Positions 27,665 to 36,390 of a DNA stretch of 64,000 bases are shown here, in pieces. Made by a program: the position numbers and the translations under genes. Each line of letters starts with the position of its first letter. Position 1 is the first letter of the stretch. The notes under the pieces are model-generated. The model worked only from the letters and a program-made list of their open reading frames with translations. It did not search any database and was not told the DNA's origin. Origin of the DNA: Pseudomonadales bacterium (lineage in GTDB: Bacteria; Pseudomonadota; Gammaproteobacteria; Pseudomonadales; Pseudohongiellaceae); NCBI GenBank assembly GCA_024234365.1, contig JACKOK010000003.1, positions 186,001-250,000 on the forward strand. The letters run 5' to 3'.

Positions 27665-28195
27665 ATGATCGACTCGCGCTATCAATCCCGCATTGCCGCC
27701 ATTCACGAAGCCCTGCAGATACCGGCGGACTATGCGCTGCAGACTGTGTTGCCTTTGTATGGCGAACCGCAGGAACTGGTGGATGCCGGTTGTGACTGTT
27801 TTGGTCGTGAACAGCGCATGACACCGGCCACGCATGCGGCCTGGCAGGCGATGCAGGCCGCAGCGCGTGCCGATGCGGTGGAGCTGCAGCTGGTGTCGGC
27901 CTACCGCAGTGTGGATTACCAGGTACAGATATTCCGCCGCAAGCTGGACGCCGGGCAGACGCTCCCGCAGATTCTGCAGGTCAATGCCGCCCCCGGTCAC
28001 AGCGAGCATCACACCGGTCGCGCCATTGATATCGGCACCCCCGGCAGCCCGGTGCTGGAGGAGTGCTTTGAACAGAGTGCGGCCTTCGACTGGCTGCGCC
28101 GTCATGCCGGCGAATTCGGCTTTTTCCTGTCATTCCCCCGCGACAATCCCGCAGGCATCAGTTACGAGCCCTGGCACTGGTGTTATCGGGGCTGA
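27665..28195 (+). CDS. M15B-family D,D/L,D-carboxypeptidase without signal peptide
   Basis: A 176-residue zinc peptidase of the VanY/LdcB type. SAYRS is at 78-82, the zinc motif SEHHTGRAID (H115 and D122) follows, and the third ligand is H171 in EPWHW. Family members trim the terminal D-alanine from peptidoglycan peptides. The protein starts directly with polar sequence, with no signal peptide or anchor, so it appears cytoplasmic. That would fit a recycling role on muropeptides, but this is inference. A MltB-type transglycosylase gene follows 99 bp later. Confidence 0.85.
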   Translation: MIDSRYQSRIAAIHEALQIPADYALQTVLPLYGEPQELVDAGCDCFGREQRMTPATHAAWQAMQAAARADAVELQLVSAYRSVDYQVQIFRRKLDAGQTLPQILQVNAAPGHSEHHTGRAIDIGTPGSPVLEECFEQSAAFDWLRRHAGEFGFFLSFPRDNPAGISYEPWHWCYRG

Positions 28196-28294
28196 CACAA
28201 GGCTGCGCTGGATCAAAAAAATCCCTTCTCAGACCCTTAGACAAAGCAAATTCTTTGGAGTAGTCTGCAAGGGCAAGCGTAAGAAGGAGAACGA

Positions 28295-29329
28295 ATGCAA
28301 TTCGCTCGATTCGCCGCCGGCTCCGTCCTGTTGGCACTCCTTAGCCTGGCGGTCAGTTCCTTCGCCGTGGCCCAGGAAACACAGATTGAGTTTCAACAGT
28401 GGTTGGATGCCGTCATCCAGGAGGCCAGGGAGCGAGGCATACGCGAAGACATCATCGACGAGGCCCTGACCGGCGTCACACCCATCCCCCAGGTGGTCAG
28501 CAATGACCGCAACCAGGCAGAATTCACCGAAACCTTTGAGCAGTATCTGGACAAGCGTGTCACGCAGTGGCGTATCGACACCGGGCGCACGCGTCTGCGT
28601 GAGAACCGGGAGCTTCTGCAGCAGGTTGGCGAACATTATGGTGTCGAGCCCCGTTTCATCGTGGCCTTCTGGGGCATTGAAACCAATTTCGGCAGCTTTA
28701 CCGGTGGCACCGATGTCATTCGTGCTCTGGTCACCCTGGCCTATGATCCCCGCCGTGCTGCCTATTTCCGGCGTGAGCTGTTCAGCGCACTCGACATTCT
28801 CAACCAAGGGCATATCAGCCATGCGCAAATGAAAGGCTCCTGGGCCGGTGCCATGGGGCAGAGCCAGTTCATGCCCTCCAGTTTTCTGGAGTTCGCGCAG
28901 GACTTTGACGGAGACGGTCGCCGGGATATCTGGAACAGCAAGGCGGACGTATTTGCTTCCATCGCCCAGTATCTGAAGGCCGCCCAGTGGCGCAATGACC
29001 AGACCTGGGGGCGAGAGGTAAAACTGCCCGCGGATTATTTTCAGCGCGCCGAGCAATGGGCGCAGGAACCAACCGAGTATTCCTGCAGCGTGCTGCGTCG
29101 CCATACCATCCAGATGCCGTTGAAGGACTGGCAAGCGGCAGGCGTTCGCCGTGCCGATGGTTCCGATCTGCCGGTAAATGACTTCATGGCCTCCATCGTG
29201 CTGCCGGACGGCGAGGGCGGGCGGGCATTCATCACCTATGACAATTTTCGTAGTATTTTGAAGTACAACTGTGCCAATAACTATGCTCTGGCGGTGGGCC
29301 ATCTGGCTGATCGTTTCATCGGCTATTGA
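28295..29329 (+). CDS. mltB: Lytic murein transglycosylase, MltB/SltB family
   Basis: A 344-residue exported enzyme. A signal peptide spans residues 1-26 (ending SSFAVAQ, without a lipobox, so probably soluble in the periplasm). The catalytic Glu is E129 in WGIETNFG, and GAMGQSQFMPSSF and FDGDGRRDIW are MltB hallmarks. It cleaves the glycan strand to 1,6-anhydroMurNAc products, which AmpG imports. AAGGAG precedes the ATG. The lack of a lipid anchor makes it closer to SltB-type paralogues than to E. coli MltB. Confidence 0.88.
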   Translation: MQFARFAAGSVLLALLSLAVSSFAVAQETQIEFQQWLDAVIQEARERGIREDIIDEALTGVTPIPQVVSNDRNQAEFTETFEQYLDKRVTQWRIDTGRTRLRENRELLQQVGEHYGVEPRFIVAFWGIETNFGSFTGGTDVIRALVTLAYDPRRAAYFRRELFSALDILNQGHISHAQMKGSWAGAMGQSQFMPSSFLEFAQDFDGDGRRDIWNSKADVFASIAQYLKAAQWRNDQTWGREVKLPADYFQRAEQWAQEPTEYSCSVLRRHTIQMPLKDWQAAGVRRADGSDLPVNDFMASIVLPDGEGGRAFITYDNFRSILKYNCANNYALAVGHLADRFIGY

Positions 29330-29445
29330 AATTGCCGAAAGCGGAGCAATGTTAGTCTGTAAGGCATATACAAGGAGGAGGGAACAGCAAAAGAAAAAAA
29401 CAGCAAAACAAATCATGTGTCACGATAACAAGGAGACAATTGCTT

Positions 29446-29925
29446 ATGTCCAACGAATTCCAGGTTGTTTTTCACAATATCGACCAATCTTCCGCGCTGA
29501 TTGATAACGTCAACAAACGTATCGAGAAACTGCAGCGCTTCAGTAATGACATTATCGGTGGCCGGGTAGTGCTGGATTCTCCGCACAACAACCATCACAA
29601 AGGCAAAGTGTTCAGTGTCACGCTTGAGATTCATACCTCCACCAAGGAAGTTATCGTGCGTCAGGGGCAGCACGACAAACCCGCCCATGAAGATATTTAC
29701 GTCGCGGTCCGCGACGCCTTCAACGCCGCAGAGCGACAACTGAAGGCAACGGACAAAAAACACCGCAATTCTCCCCTGAGCGCCGAGAACTTCGACGTGA
29801 TCCCGGAGGGGGAGGGTGATGAGTCTGGCGAGTATATGGCCAGTGATGACGATGAAGGGGATGACACCCTATACATGGTCGAAGAGCAAATTGAAATTCG
29901 TACTGCCTATGGCAATGCAGTGTGA
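29446..29925 (+). CDS. HPF/RaiA-like ribosome-associated protein
   Basis: A 159-residue protein whose first 105 residues have the beta-alpha-beta-beta-beta-alpha pattern of the ribosome hibernation family (VVFHNIDQSS ... VRDAFNAAERQL). The tail is strongly acidic (GEGDESGEY..DDDEGDD), unlike the RMF-linked short HPF. It probably binds the ribosome, but hibernation activity is inferred. An AAGGAG site lies 10 bp ahead of ATG 29446. It is followed closely by a DUF1244 gene. Confidence 0.75.
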   Translation: MSNEFQVVFHNIDQSSALIDNVNKRIEKLQRFSNDIIGGRVVLDSPHNNHHKGKVFSVTLEIHTSTKEVIVRQGQHDKPAHEDIYVAVRDAFNAAERQLKATDKKHRNSPLSAENFDVIPEGEGDESGEYMASDDDEGDDTLYMVEEQIEIRTAYGNAV

Positions 29926-29948
29926 ATCAAACCTGCGATGGGGTTGAT

Positions 29949-30215
29949 ATGAAACTGAACGATCAGGAAAGAATAGAGCTGGAAGCCGCCGCCTTCAGGC
30001 GCTTGCTGCAGCATCTTGATGAGCACAAGGAAGTCCAGAACATCGACCTGATGAATCTGGCAGGCTTTTGCCGTAACTGCCTCGCAAAATGGTTTGTGGC
30101 GGCAGCGCAGGACAGGAACCTGGCCGTGGACTACGAGCAGGCGCGCGAAATGGTCTATGGCATGCCTTATGCCGAATGGAAAGAGAAGTATCAGAAACCC
30201 CTGCAGTCGCAGTAA
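29949..30215 (+). CDS. DUF1244 family protein
   Basis: An 88-residue protein containing the DUF1244 core: LEAAAFRRLLQHL, then NIDLMNLAGFCRNCLAKW with two cysteines three residues apart. The family is widespread in proteobacteria, small and helical, and without an established function. The ATG at 29949 gives the usual start; a GTG at 29922 overlaps the previous stop and would add nine non-conserved residues. It is probably translated with the HPF-like gene. Confidence 0.82.
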   Translation: MKLNDQERIELEAAAFRRLLQHLDEHKEVQNIDLMNLAGFCRNCLAKWFVAAAQDRNLAVDYEQAREMVYGMPYAEWKEKYQKPLQSQ

Positions 30216-30217
30216 TC

Positions 30218-30253
30218 AAAAACCCTGCGGGAGTTCACGAGACTCCTGCAGGG
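30218..30253 (-). terminator. Terminator shared by the DUF1244 and AraC-type genes
   Basis: CCCTGCGGGAGT and ACTCCTGCAGGG pair with one central mismatch around a 7-base loop. On the minus strand a run of five T follows, so it is a good terminator for the regulator gene, whose stop codon lies in the loop. On the plus strand the tail is only CTTT. Confidence 0.82.
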
Positions 30254-31254
30254 CTTTCCCCCGAATCCATCTCCACATTGAACAGCTTGGTGCGTACCAG
30301 ATGCCGGTATTCATTCGGCGTCACGGCATTCATGCGCTTGAACAGTGAGGCAAAATGCCCGCTGTCCTGGTAGCCCACGGCGTAGGCGATTTCCGCGACC
30401 GTCAGGTTGCTGTGCTTGAGCAGGGCCTTGGCCTGTTCCAGGCGCACTTCCTGCAGGTACTGCAGGGGTGTCTTGTCCACGGCGATACGAAAACGCCGGT
30501 TGAAGGAGCGCACACTGAGTTCGAAGCGTTGCGCCAGCGCCTGGAGAGAGATGTTCTGCTGGAAGTTCTTCTGTAACCACTCCTGAATCTTGATGATGAG
30601 TTCATCGTGGTGGGTGTTCTTTTCCTCACTCGCCAGCAGCAGGGATTCGTAGGATCGTTTCAGCTCATGGGTGAAGTGGTGCGCCACTTCATCGGCAAGC
30701 TCGGCGGTGAAAAAACGCTCCACCAGATGCAGGGTAAGGTCGCGAACCGCGTTGACACTGCCGGTACAGTACAGGCGGTCGGCATGGGTAATGAAGCGTT
30801 TGCGCTGCAGTTTGACCTGAGGGTAGCGCCTTTGAAAATCGTCAAAATAATACCAGTGAGTAGTGGCGCTGCGTCCATTCAGGATGCCCGCTTCGGCCAG
30901 GAAATAGCTGCCGGTTCCGATGCTGCACACGGTGGCACCAGCGTCATAACATGTCTTGAGCCAGGCCGTGATATCGGGGTGGCGCTTCACCACACTGTTC
31001 GGGTTGCCCCACAGGGCCGGAACGAAAATCAGGTCAGTCTGGGAAATCTGTGCGAGGGAGGCACCGGGCTGGATGTGGATACCACCGGTCATGGTCAGCG
31101 GCTGGCCATCGTGACTGATGATTTGCAGGGCTCTGGCCGGTGCACGCGGTGTGCGGAGGCGTTTGATGACATCGGCCGCGTACATCATTTCCAGCGGGAT
31201 GGTGATACTGGAGGCCAGGCCCTGCGGAATGGCCAGAAAACTCACATGCTTCAT
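30235..31254 (-). CDS. AraC-family regulator with DJ-1/PfpI-like N-terminal domain (GlxA type)
   Basis: A 339-residue transcriptional regulator. Residues 1-190 have a class I amidotransferase/DJ-1-like fold, with GTGSYFLAEAG where the nucleophile elbow would be; the usual cysteine is absent, so it is likely a ligand-sensing domain. Residues 225-325 are two AraC helix-turn-helix motifs (LQALAQRFELSVRSFNRRF and AEIAYAVGYQDSGHFASLFKR). The effector and target are unknown. Its ATG overlaps the greB stop by 4 bp, so it is the second gene of a greB operon. Confidence 0.87.
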   Translation of the reverse strand: MKHVSFLAIPQGLASSITIPLEMMYAADVIKRLRTPRAPARALQIISHDGQPLTMTGGIHIQPGASLAQISQTDLIFVPALWGNPNSVVKRHPDITAWLKTCYDAGATVCSIGTGSYFLAEAGILNGRSATTHWYYFDDFQRRYPQVKLQRKRFITHADRLYCTGSVNAVRDLTLHLVERFFTAELADEVAHHFTHELKRSYESLLLASEEKNTHHDELIIKIQEWLQKNFQQNISLQALAQRFELSVRSFNRRFRIAVDKTPLQYLQEVRLEQAKALLKHSNLTVAEIAYAVGYQDSGHFASLFKRMNAVTPNEYRHLVRTKLFNVEMDSGESPAGVS

Positions 31255-31757
31255 GCCGGACCTTCGTAGTCAACCTCCAGCACCCACCACTCCTTGCGGC
31301 CGGCGGGGCTGCGGATGCTGATTTCGGCATCCACGCTCTTGCCCAGCAGGGCACGACCCAGAGGGGCGTCGATGCTGATATAGCCTGCGTGTTCACCGAT
31401 TTCATCGGGGCCCACGAGACGAAAGCGGTGTTCCTTACCCGCCTCGTCTTCCACCGTGACCCAGGCGCCGAAATAGATGCGGCTGGTATCCGTTGGCAGC
31501 CTGTCCACCACGGTCAGCACCTCCAGGCGTTTGCGCAGATGGCGCACCCGACGGTCGATTTCACGCAGTCGTTTTTTGCCGTAGATGTATTCGGCGTTTT
31601 CGGAGCGGTCACCGAGTGCAGCGGCATCGCTGACCTGTTGTGTCACCCTGGGGCGTTCTTGCCGCCACAGATAGTCCAGCTCGTCCCGCAGCCGTTTCTC
31701 GCCTTCCACGGTAACGTAGTTGGAGATGGGAGGGCGTTTTTTTTCAGTCGCTTTCAT
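31251..31757 (-). CDS. greB: Transcription elongation factor GreB
   Basis: A 168-residue Gre factor with an N-terminal coiled coil (ERPRVTQQVSDAAALGDRSE, holding the acidic tip residues) and a C-terminal FKBP-like domain (SIDAPLGRALLGKSVDAE). It enters the RNA polymerase secondary channel and stimulates cleavage of backtracked RNA. The NAEYIYGKKRLREIDRR stretch and basic surface favour GreB over GreA. It is translationally coupled to the AraC-type regulator; dinB lies 16 bp upstream on the same strand. Confidence 0.94.
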   Translation of the reverse strand: MKATEKKRPPISNYVTVEGEKRLRDELDYLWRQERPRVTQQVSDAAALGDRSENAEYIYGKKRLREIDRRVRHLRKRLEVLTVVDRLPTDTSRIYFGAWVTVEDEAGKEHRFRLVGPDEIGEHAGYISIDAPLGRALLGKSVDAEISIRSPAGRKEWWVLEVDYEGPA

Positions 31758-31773
31758 GGTGGGGAACTCTGCG

Positions 31774-32871
31774 CTAGTTCAGGCGCAATCGCAACTGTCT
31801 TGTGCGAGGGTGTGCGGCTTCACTGACGCCGGAAGCGGCATTCAGGGGTTCCAGTTTCACCCCGAGCCCGAGCAGGCGGACGGGGCGGTTGCCACGGGCA
31901 AAGGCCTCCGTGCAGAGCCGGATATAGTCTGCCATTGTCGTGTCCTGCGACATCATTTCAATGGTGGTGCTGACAAAATCATTGAACTTCAGCTTCACGA
32001 TTTTCTTGCTGATGCAGTAGTCGTGCGACACGGGAGCGAGTCGCGCTTCCAGCTGTTCGTGCAGTTCCGGCAGGCAGGCAAGGCAGGCCGCGAGATCGGG
32101 CAGATCACTGGCATAGGTATTCTCCACACTCAGGGACTTGCGGATACGCTCGGGGTTGACCGGGCGTTCGTCGATGCCGCGACACAGACGATAGAGGCGT
32201 TCACCAAAACTGCCGAAGTGCTGCGCCAGTTGCGCGGTGCTGAAGGCGCGCAGATCTTCACAGTTGTGTACCCCCAGCTTGTTCAGCCGTGCGGCCGTGA
32301 CCTTGCCCACGCCGAAGATTTTTTTGACAGGCAATGCCCGGACAAAGGCATCCACCTGGGCGGGGGTGACGACATACTGTCCGTCCGGTTTGTTCCAGTC
32401 ACTGGCCACCTTGGCGATGAATTTGTTTGGCGCAATGCCGGCCGAGATGGTGATGCCAACCTCTTCCCGTACCCGCCGACGAATCTCCTCGGCGATCCGC
32501 GTGGCACTGCCCTGGCAGGCAGTCGCCTCGGTGACGTCCAGATAGGCCTCGTCCAGTGACAGCGGTTCGATCAGGGCGGTGTAGTCGCGGAATATCCGGT
32601 GCACCGCCTGGGAGGCTTCGCGGTAGCACTGCATGCGTGGGTACACCACGGTGAGGTGAGGACAGTGGCGCAGGGCGGTCGCCATGGGCATGGCGGAATG
32701 AATGCCGAATTTGCGCGCTTCATAATTGCAGGTGGCAACGACGCCACGTCGCTCGGGGCTGCCGCCCACGGCAAGCGGTTTGCCGACATAGGCAGGGTTA
32801 TCCCGCATCTCGATGGAGGCGTAGAAACAGTCGCAGTCGCAGTGAATGATTTTGCGGTCGGTGGCAGTCAT
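31774..32871 (-). CDS. dinB: DNA polymerase IV (Y family)
   Basis: A 365-residue translesion polymerase. The catalytic acids lie in HCDCDCFYASIE near the start and in SLDEAYLDVT near residue 103. The thumb helix-hairpin-helix (VKKIFGVGKVTAARL) and little-finger domain follow. It bypasses damaged bases with low fidelity. The start at 32871 fits the family (MTATDRKIIH). I see no LexA box in the 68-bp gap to serC, so SOS control is not evident here. Confidence 0.95.
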   Translation of the reverse strand: MTATDRKIIHCDCDCFYASIEMRDNPAYVGKPLAVGGSPERRGVVATCNYEARKFGIHSAMPMATALRHCPHLTVVYPRMQCYREASQAVHRIFRDYTALIEPLSLDEAYLDVTEATACQGSATRIAEEIRRRVREEVGITISAGIAPNKFIAKVASDWNKPDGQYVVTPAQVDAFVRALPVKKIFGVGKVTAARLNKLGVHNCEDLRAFSTAQLAQHFGSFGERLYRLCRGIDERPVNPERIRKSLSVENTYASDLPDLAACLACLPELHEQLEARLAPVSHDYCISKKIVKLKFNDFVSTTIEMMSQDTTMADYIRLCTEAFARGNRPVRLLGLGVKLEPLNAASGVSEAAHPRTRQLRLRLN

Positions 32872-32893
32872 GCCGCCATTGTAATGCGAAGTG

Positions 32894-32933
32894 GGGGAGT
32901 GCGGCAGTGCGGCAGTGCTCTGCTGCACTCCCC
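32894..32933 (-). repeat. GC-rich inverted repeat with short tandem repeat between serC and dinB
   Basis: GGGGAGTGC (32894-32902) pairs with GCACTCCCC (32925-32933), and between them GTGCGGCA-type 8-bp units repeat. There is no T-run on the minus strand, so it is a weak or factor-dependent 3' structure for serC rather than a classic terminator. Confidence 0.4.
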
Positions 32934-32939
32934 GAAGAC

Positions 32940-34028
32940 TCAGCCGTTGCGCTGTTCGAAGTCTTTCATGAAGGCCACGAGGGCCTCACAGCCTTCGACG
33001 GGCATGGCATTGTAGATGGAGGCACGGATACCGCCGACGAGACGGTGGCCTTTGAGCGCGTACAGACCCTGCTTGTTTGCTTCGCTGAGGAAGGTATCGC
33101 TCAGCTCGGGCTTGGCCAGGTTGAAGGTCACGTTCATGATGGAGCGATCCGCTTTCTGGGCTGAGCCGATGTAGAAATCGCTGCTGTCGATGGCATCGTA
33201 AATCAGCTTGGCTTTGTGCTCGTTGCGGGCCTCGATGACGTCTACTCCGCCCTGTTCCTTCAGCCATTCCAGCACCAGGCACATCATGTAGATGGCGAAG
33301 GTGTTGTTGGTGTTCTGCAGGGAGTGGCTCTTGTTGTAGACCGCGTAGTCCAGCAGGGCCGGAGTATAGGGCAGCGCGTGGCCGAGCAGGTCTTCCCGGA
33401 TCAGCACAACGGCAAGGCCGGCCGGGCCGAGGTTCTTTTGCAGGCCGGCGAAGATGGCGCCGAACTGATTATAGTCGAGCTTGCGTGACAGCAGCTCGGA
33501 GGTCATGTCCGCCACCAGGGGGATCTTGCCCGTGTCGGGGAACTGGTTCCAGCGCGTGCCGAAAATGGTGTTGTTGCCGGTGATGTGTACGTAGGAGGTG
33601 TCCGCATCGAGGCTTGCCGGGTCGAAGGCGGGAATGCGGTCGAAATTGCTGCTCTCGCTGCTTGCCGCCACGGTGATATTGCCGTAACGCTGGGCTTCCT
33701 TGCGGGCAATGGAGGCAAAGTTGCCGGTTTCCACATAGGCTGCCTTGTGCGCCGGGTTCAGACCGATCAGGTTCATGGGGATGGCAGAGAACTGCATCTG
33801 CGCACCGCCGTGAACATAGAGAATGCGGTAATTGTCCGGCAGACCGGACAGTTCGCGGAACAGGGCATCGGTTCTGTCGATGACAGCATCGAATTCCTTG
33901 GAGCGGTGGCTGATTTCAATCAGCCCTGCGCCCAGGCCCCTGTAGTCCAGAAACTCGTCACGAGCCTTCTCCATGACGGAGGTAGGCAGCATGGCGGGGC
34001 CGGCACCAAAGTTGAATACGCGTTTCAT
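32940..34028 (-). CDS. serC: Phosphoserine aminotransferase
   Basis: A 362-residue class V aminotransferase with the SerC N-terminus (NFGAGPAMLP) and the HGGAQMQFSAIPMNL cofactor region. The PLP lysine lies in the FAGLQKNLGPAGLA stretch. It makes O-phosphoserine from 3-phosphohydroxypyruvate and also serves pyridoxine synthesis. It follows serA by 38 bp on the same strand, so two successive steps of serine synthesis are co-transcribed. Confidence 0.97.
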   Translation of the reverse strand: MKRVFNFGAGPAMLPTSVMEKARDEFLDYRGLGAGLIEISHRSKEFDAVIDRTDALFRELSGLPDNYRILYVHGGAQMQFSAIPMNLIGLNPAHKAAYVETGNFASIARKEAQRYGNITVAASSESSNFDRIPAFDPASLDADTSYVHITGNNTIFGTRWNQFPDTGKIPLVADMTSELLSRKLDYNQFGAIFAGLQKNLGPAGLAVVLIREDLLGHALPYTPALLDYAVYNKSHSLQNTNNTFAIYMMCLVLEWLKEQGGVDVIEARNEHKAKLIYDAIDSSDFYIGSAQKADRSIMNVTFNLAKPELSDTFLSEANKQGLYALKGHRLVGGIRASIYNAMPVEGCEALVAFMKDFEQRNG

Positions 34029-34066
34029 AATGTAGTCCTGCTATGGCTAAGTGAGTAATTCGTTTC

Positions 34067-35245
34067 TCAGAGCACCGTGACCTTGATGACGTCCTGGATT
34101 TCGGCGATGCGCGCCAGGGCGGCATCGGAGGGACGGGATTCCACGTCGATCAGGTTGTAGGCGATCTCGTTGCGGCTGCGGTTGATCATGTCGATGACAT
34201 TGATGTTCTGGTCAGCCAGTACGGAGAGAATCTGCCCCAGCATCTTGGGCACGTTGCGATTGCTGATCGCCAGTCGTGTGCCTTTCTCGGCATCCCGGGC
34301 GCGGTCAAGGGCCAGGTTGGGGAAGTTGACGGAATTTTTGATATTGCCGTTCTCCAGGAAATCGGTCAGCTGATCCGCCGCCATGACGGCACAGTTCTCT
34401 TCCGCCTCGTCGGTGCTGGCGCCGATATGCGGCATCAGAATGACGTCGTCGCGGCCAATGAGTTCCTTGCAGGGGAAGTCGGCCACATACATGCGGATCT
34501 GCTTCTGGTTCAGACCATCCACTATCGCCTGGGTGTTGACGATCTCGTCGCGGGAGAAGTTCAGCAGGCACAGGCCGGGTTTCATGCTGGCAACGGCTGC
34601 GGCATCGATCAGGTTGCGCGTGCTCTCCAGTACCGGCAGGTGCAGGGAGACGAAATCGGAATTGGCCAGCAGGGCACTGAGGTTCTCGATCTTGCGGACC
34701 TGGTTCGGCAGACGCCAGGCGGCATCCACGGACAGCGCGGGGTCATAGCCCAGCACCTGCATCCCGAGGCCAATGGCCATTTCGGCAACCAGGGAGCCGA
34801 TAGCACCAAGGCCGATAATACCCAGGGTCTTGCCTGCGATCTCGGAACCCTTGAAGCGGCTCTTCTCTTTCTCTAACAGTTTGGACATGGCGGCGTTGTC
34901 ATCCATGTCACTGAGGGTGTTGACGTAAGCCATGCCGGGGAGGATGCCGCGGGAGGACAGCAGCAGGCCGCAGAGCACCAGCTCTTTTACGGCGTTGGCG
35001 TTGGCGCCCGGTGTATTGAAGACCACGATGCCCTTCTCGGTGTAGGAGGCTACCGGCACATTGTTGACGCCGGCACCTGCACGCGCCACCGCACGCAGGG
35101 TGTCACAGGCATCGCTGTCCTGCAGCTTGTGACTTCGGACCAGAATGGCGTCCTCGCCTGCGACTTCCGGGCCGACTTCATAGCTGTCAGGAAAGCGGAC
35201 GAGCCCCTTGCTCGAGATCTGATTGAAGGTCTTGATTTTGAACAT
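34067..35245 (-). CDS. serA: D-3-phosphoglycerate dehydrogenase with ACT domain
   Basis: A 392-residue protein: a D-2-hydroxyacid dehydrogenase with the NAD motif GIIGLGAIGSLVAE near residue 140 and catalytic Arg and His in NFSRDE and MPHIGAST. A C-terminal ACT domain (about 320-392) normally binds serine for feedback inhibition. It performs the first step of serine synthesis from 3-phosphoglycerate. The size matches the short ACT-type enzyme without the intervening ASB domain. It is the first gene of serA-serC. Confidence 0.95.
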   Translation of the reverse strand: MFKIKTFNQISSKGLVRFPDSYEVGPEVAGEDAILVRSHKLQDSDACDTLRAVARAGAGVNNVPVASYTEKGIVVFNTPGANANAVKELVLCGLLLSSRGILPGMAYVNTLSDMDDNAAMSKLLEKEKSRFKGSEIAGKTLGIIGLGAIGSLVAEMAIGLGMQVLGYDPALSVDAAWRLPNQVRKIENLSALLANSDFVSLHLPVLESTRNLIDAAAVASMKPGLCLLNFSRDEIVNTQAIVDGLNQKQIRMYVADFPCKELIGRDDVILMPHIGASTDEAEENCAVMAADQLTDFLENGNIKNSVNFPNLALDRARDAEKGTRLAISNRNVPKMLGQILSVLADQNINVIDMINRSRNEIAYNLIDVESRPSDAALARIAEIQDVIKVTVL

Positions 35246-35460
35246 CGTGATTACCTTGTCGTTGTTGGGCGTGACACCATAACAGCGCGCATCAGGCAGG
35301 ATACTTCGTCGGATCGCAGAGTAAAACGGGGAACACTGAGGACACGGGTAAGGATCAGTCTATGCACACGCGCTGGGGTTTTGAAAAGCGCACTTTATAT
35401 CCTGAATCGCCCCAAAATACCAGCTTTGCGTGCGTGACAGGGCATCCGGTGGCAGTGGTT

Positions 35461-35488
35461 TTGCCCGTGCTGCAAAACTCGTTATGAT
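35461..35488 (+). promoter_or_regulatory. Sigma-70 promoter of the MBL-fold gene cluster
   Basis: TTGCCC (35461-35466) and TATGAT (35483-35488) are 16 bp apart. It lies in the 284-bp gap divergent from serA and points to a transcript start near 35495, immediately before a hairpin in the leader. Confidence 0.55.
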
Positions 35489-35495
35489 GCGCCAG

Positions 35496-35516
35496 ACACC
35501 CGGATGCACCGGGTGT
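35496..35516 (+). promoter_or_regulatory. Perfect inverted repeat at the 5' end of the MBL-gene leader
   Basis: ACACCCGG, a five-base loop and CCGGGTGT form a perfect 8-bp stem directly downstream of the predicted promoter. It may be a repressor site at the transcription start or an RNA-stabilising 5' stem. It covers a possible GTG start at 35515, favouring the TTG at 35530. Confidence 0.45.
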
Positions 35517-35529
35517 GCAAGGGGGGAGC

Positions 35530-36390
35530 TTGCAGTCAGAGTTTACGGTGGGGGTGGCAGTGACGGTCGGGTGTGGCGACATCCCGGTAATGCGGGTACT
35601 CGCCCCCAATGCCAGTGCCATGACCGGGCCCGGCACCAATACCTATCTTCTGGGCCGGGAGCGTCTTGCCATTGTAGACCCGGGGCCGGCAGACCCGGTG
35701 CATACCGGCAATCTGCTGCGGGCGTTGCAGGGGCGTCCGGTGGAGGGGATTTTTGTCACCCACACCCACAGTGACCACTCTCCCGGCACCGCTGTTCTGC
35801 TGCAGCATCTTGAGGCCCCCGTCATTGGTTTGCCCGCTCCCCCAGGCAGCGGGCAGGATCCGGGGTTTCGGCCCAGCCGCCACTACACCGATGGCGATAT
35901 TGTCCACCTGAGCGAATTCAGCATGCGCCTGCTGCACACGCCCGGTCATGTTTCCAATCATCTGTGTTTCCTGTTGGAGGCTGACGGGATGCTGTTCTGT
36001 GGCGACCATATCCTGGAGGGGATGACGCCGGTGATTCTGCCCCCCGATGGCAGCATGAAGGCCTATCTGGACTCGCTTGTGCGTCTTGCGAGCGAGCCCA
36101 TCCGGCTTCTGGCGCCCGCGCATGGGCGTGTGATGGATGAGCCGCAGCAGGTGATACAGCGCCTGATCCGCCATCGCCTTCAGCGTGAACGCAGGCTGCT
36201 CAGCGTACTGGCAGCGCAGGGCGGCGACATCCTGGCACTCCCGCTATTGACGGAACGCGTGTATGAGGAGGTGCCAAAGCATCTGCTGCCCTGGGCGCAG
36301 CGCACCCTGCTGGCCCATCTGATCAAGCTGGAGCAGGAGGGGCGCGCGCATCAGCTGGGCGAAGGCTGGCAATTGGCGGTGCCGCAATGA
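35530..36390 (+). CDS. MBL-fold metallo-hydrolase (LACTB2/glyoxalase II-like)
   Basis: A roughly 286-residue metallo-beta-lactamase-fold protein with the di-zinc motif THTHSDHSPG, then HTPGHVSNHL, CGDHILEG and a late PAHG histidine. The C-terminal 90 residues form a helical winged domain as in LACTB2-type endonuclease/hydrolases. The substrate cannot be told from sequence. The start is uncertain: the TTG at 35530 sits 5 bp after AAGGGG, while an ATG at 35590 lacks a ribosome site. It overlaps the GIY-YIG gene by 4 bp. Confidence 0.83.
   Translation: MQSEFTVGVAVTVGCGDIPVMRVLAPNASAMTGPGTNTYLLGRERLAIVDPGPADPVHTGNLLRALQGRPVEGIFVTHTHSDHSPGTAVLLQHLEAPVIGLPAPPGSGQDPGFRPSRHYTDGDIVHLSEFSMRLLHTPGHVSNHLCFLLEADGMLFCGDHILEGMTPVILPPDGSMKAYLDSLVRLASEPIRLLAPAHGRVMDEPQQVIQRLIRHRLQRERRLLSVLAAQGGDILALPLLTERVYEEVPKHLLPWAQRTLLAHLIKLEQEGRAHQLGEGWQLAVPQ

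Noticed and set aside
32872..32939. LexA box for dinB
   Set aside because: No CTGT-N8-ACAG match is present in the gap; only a GC-rich inverted repeat is seen.
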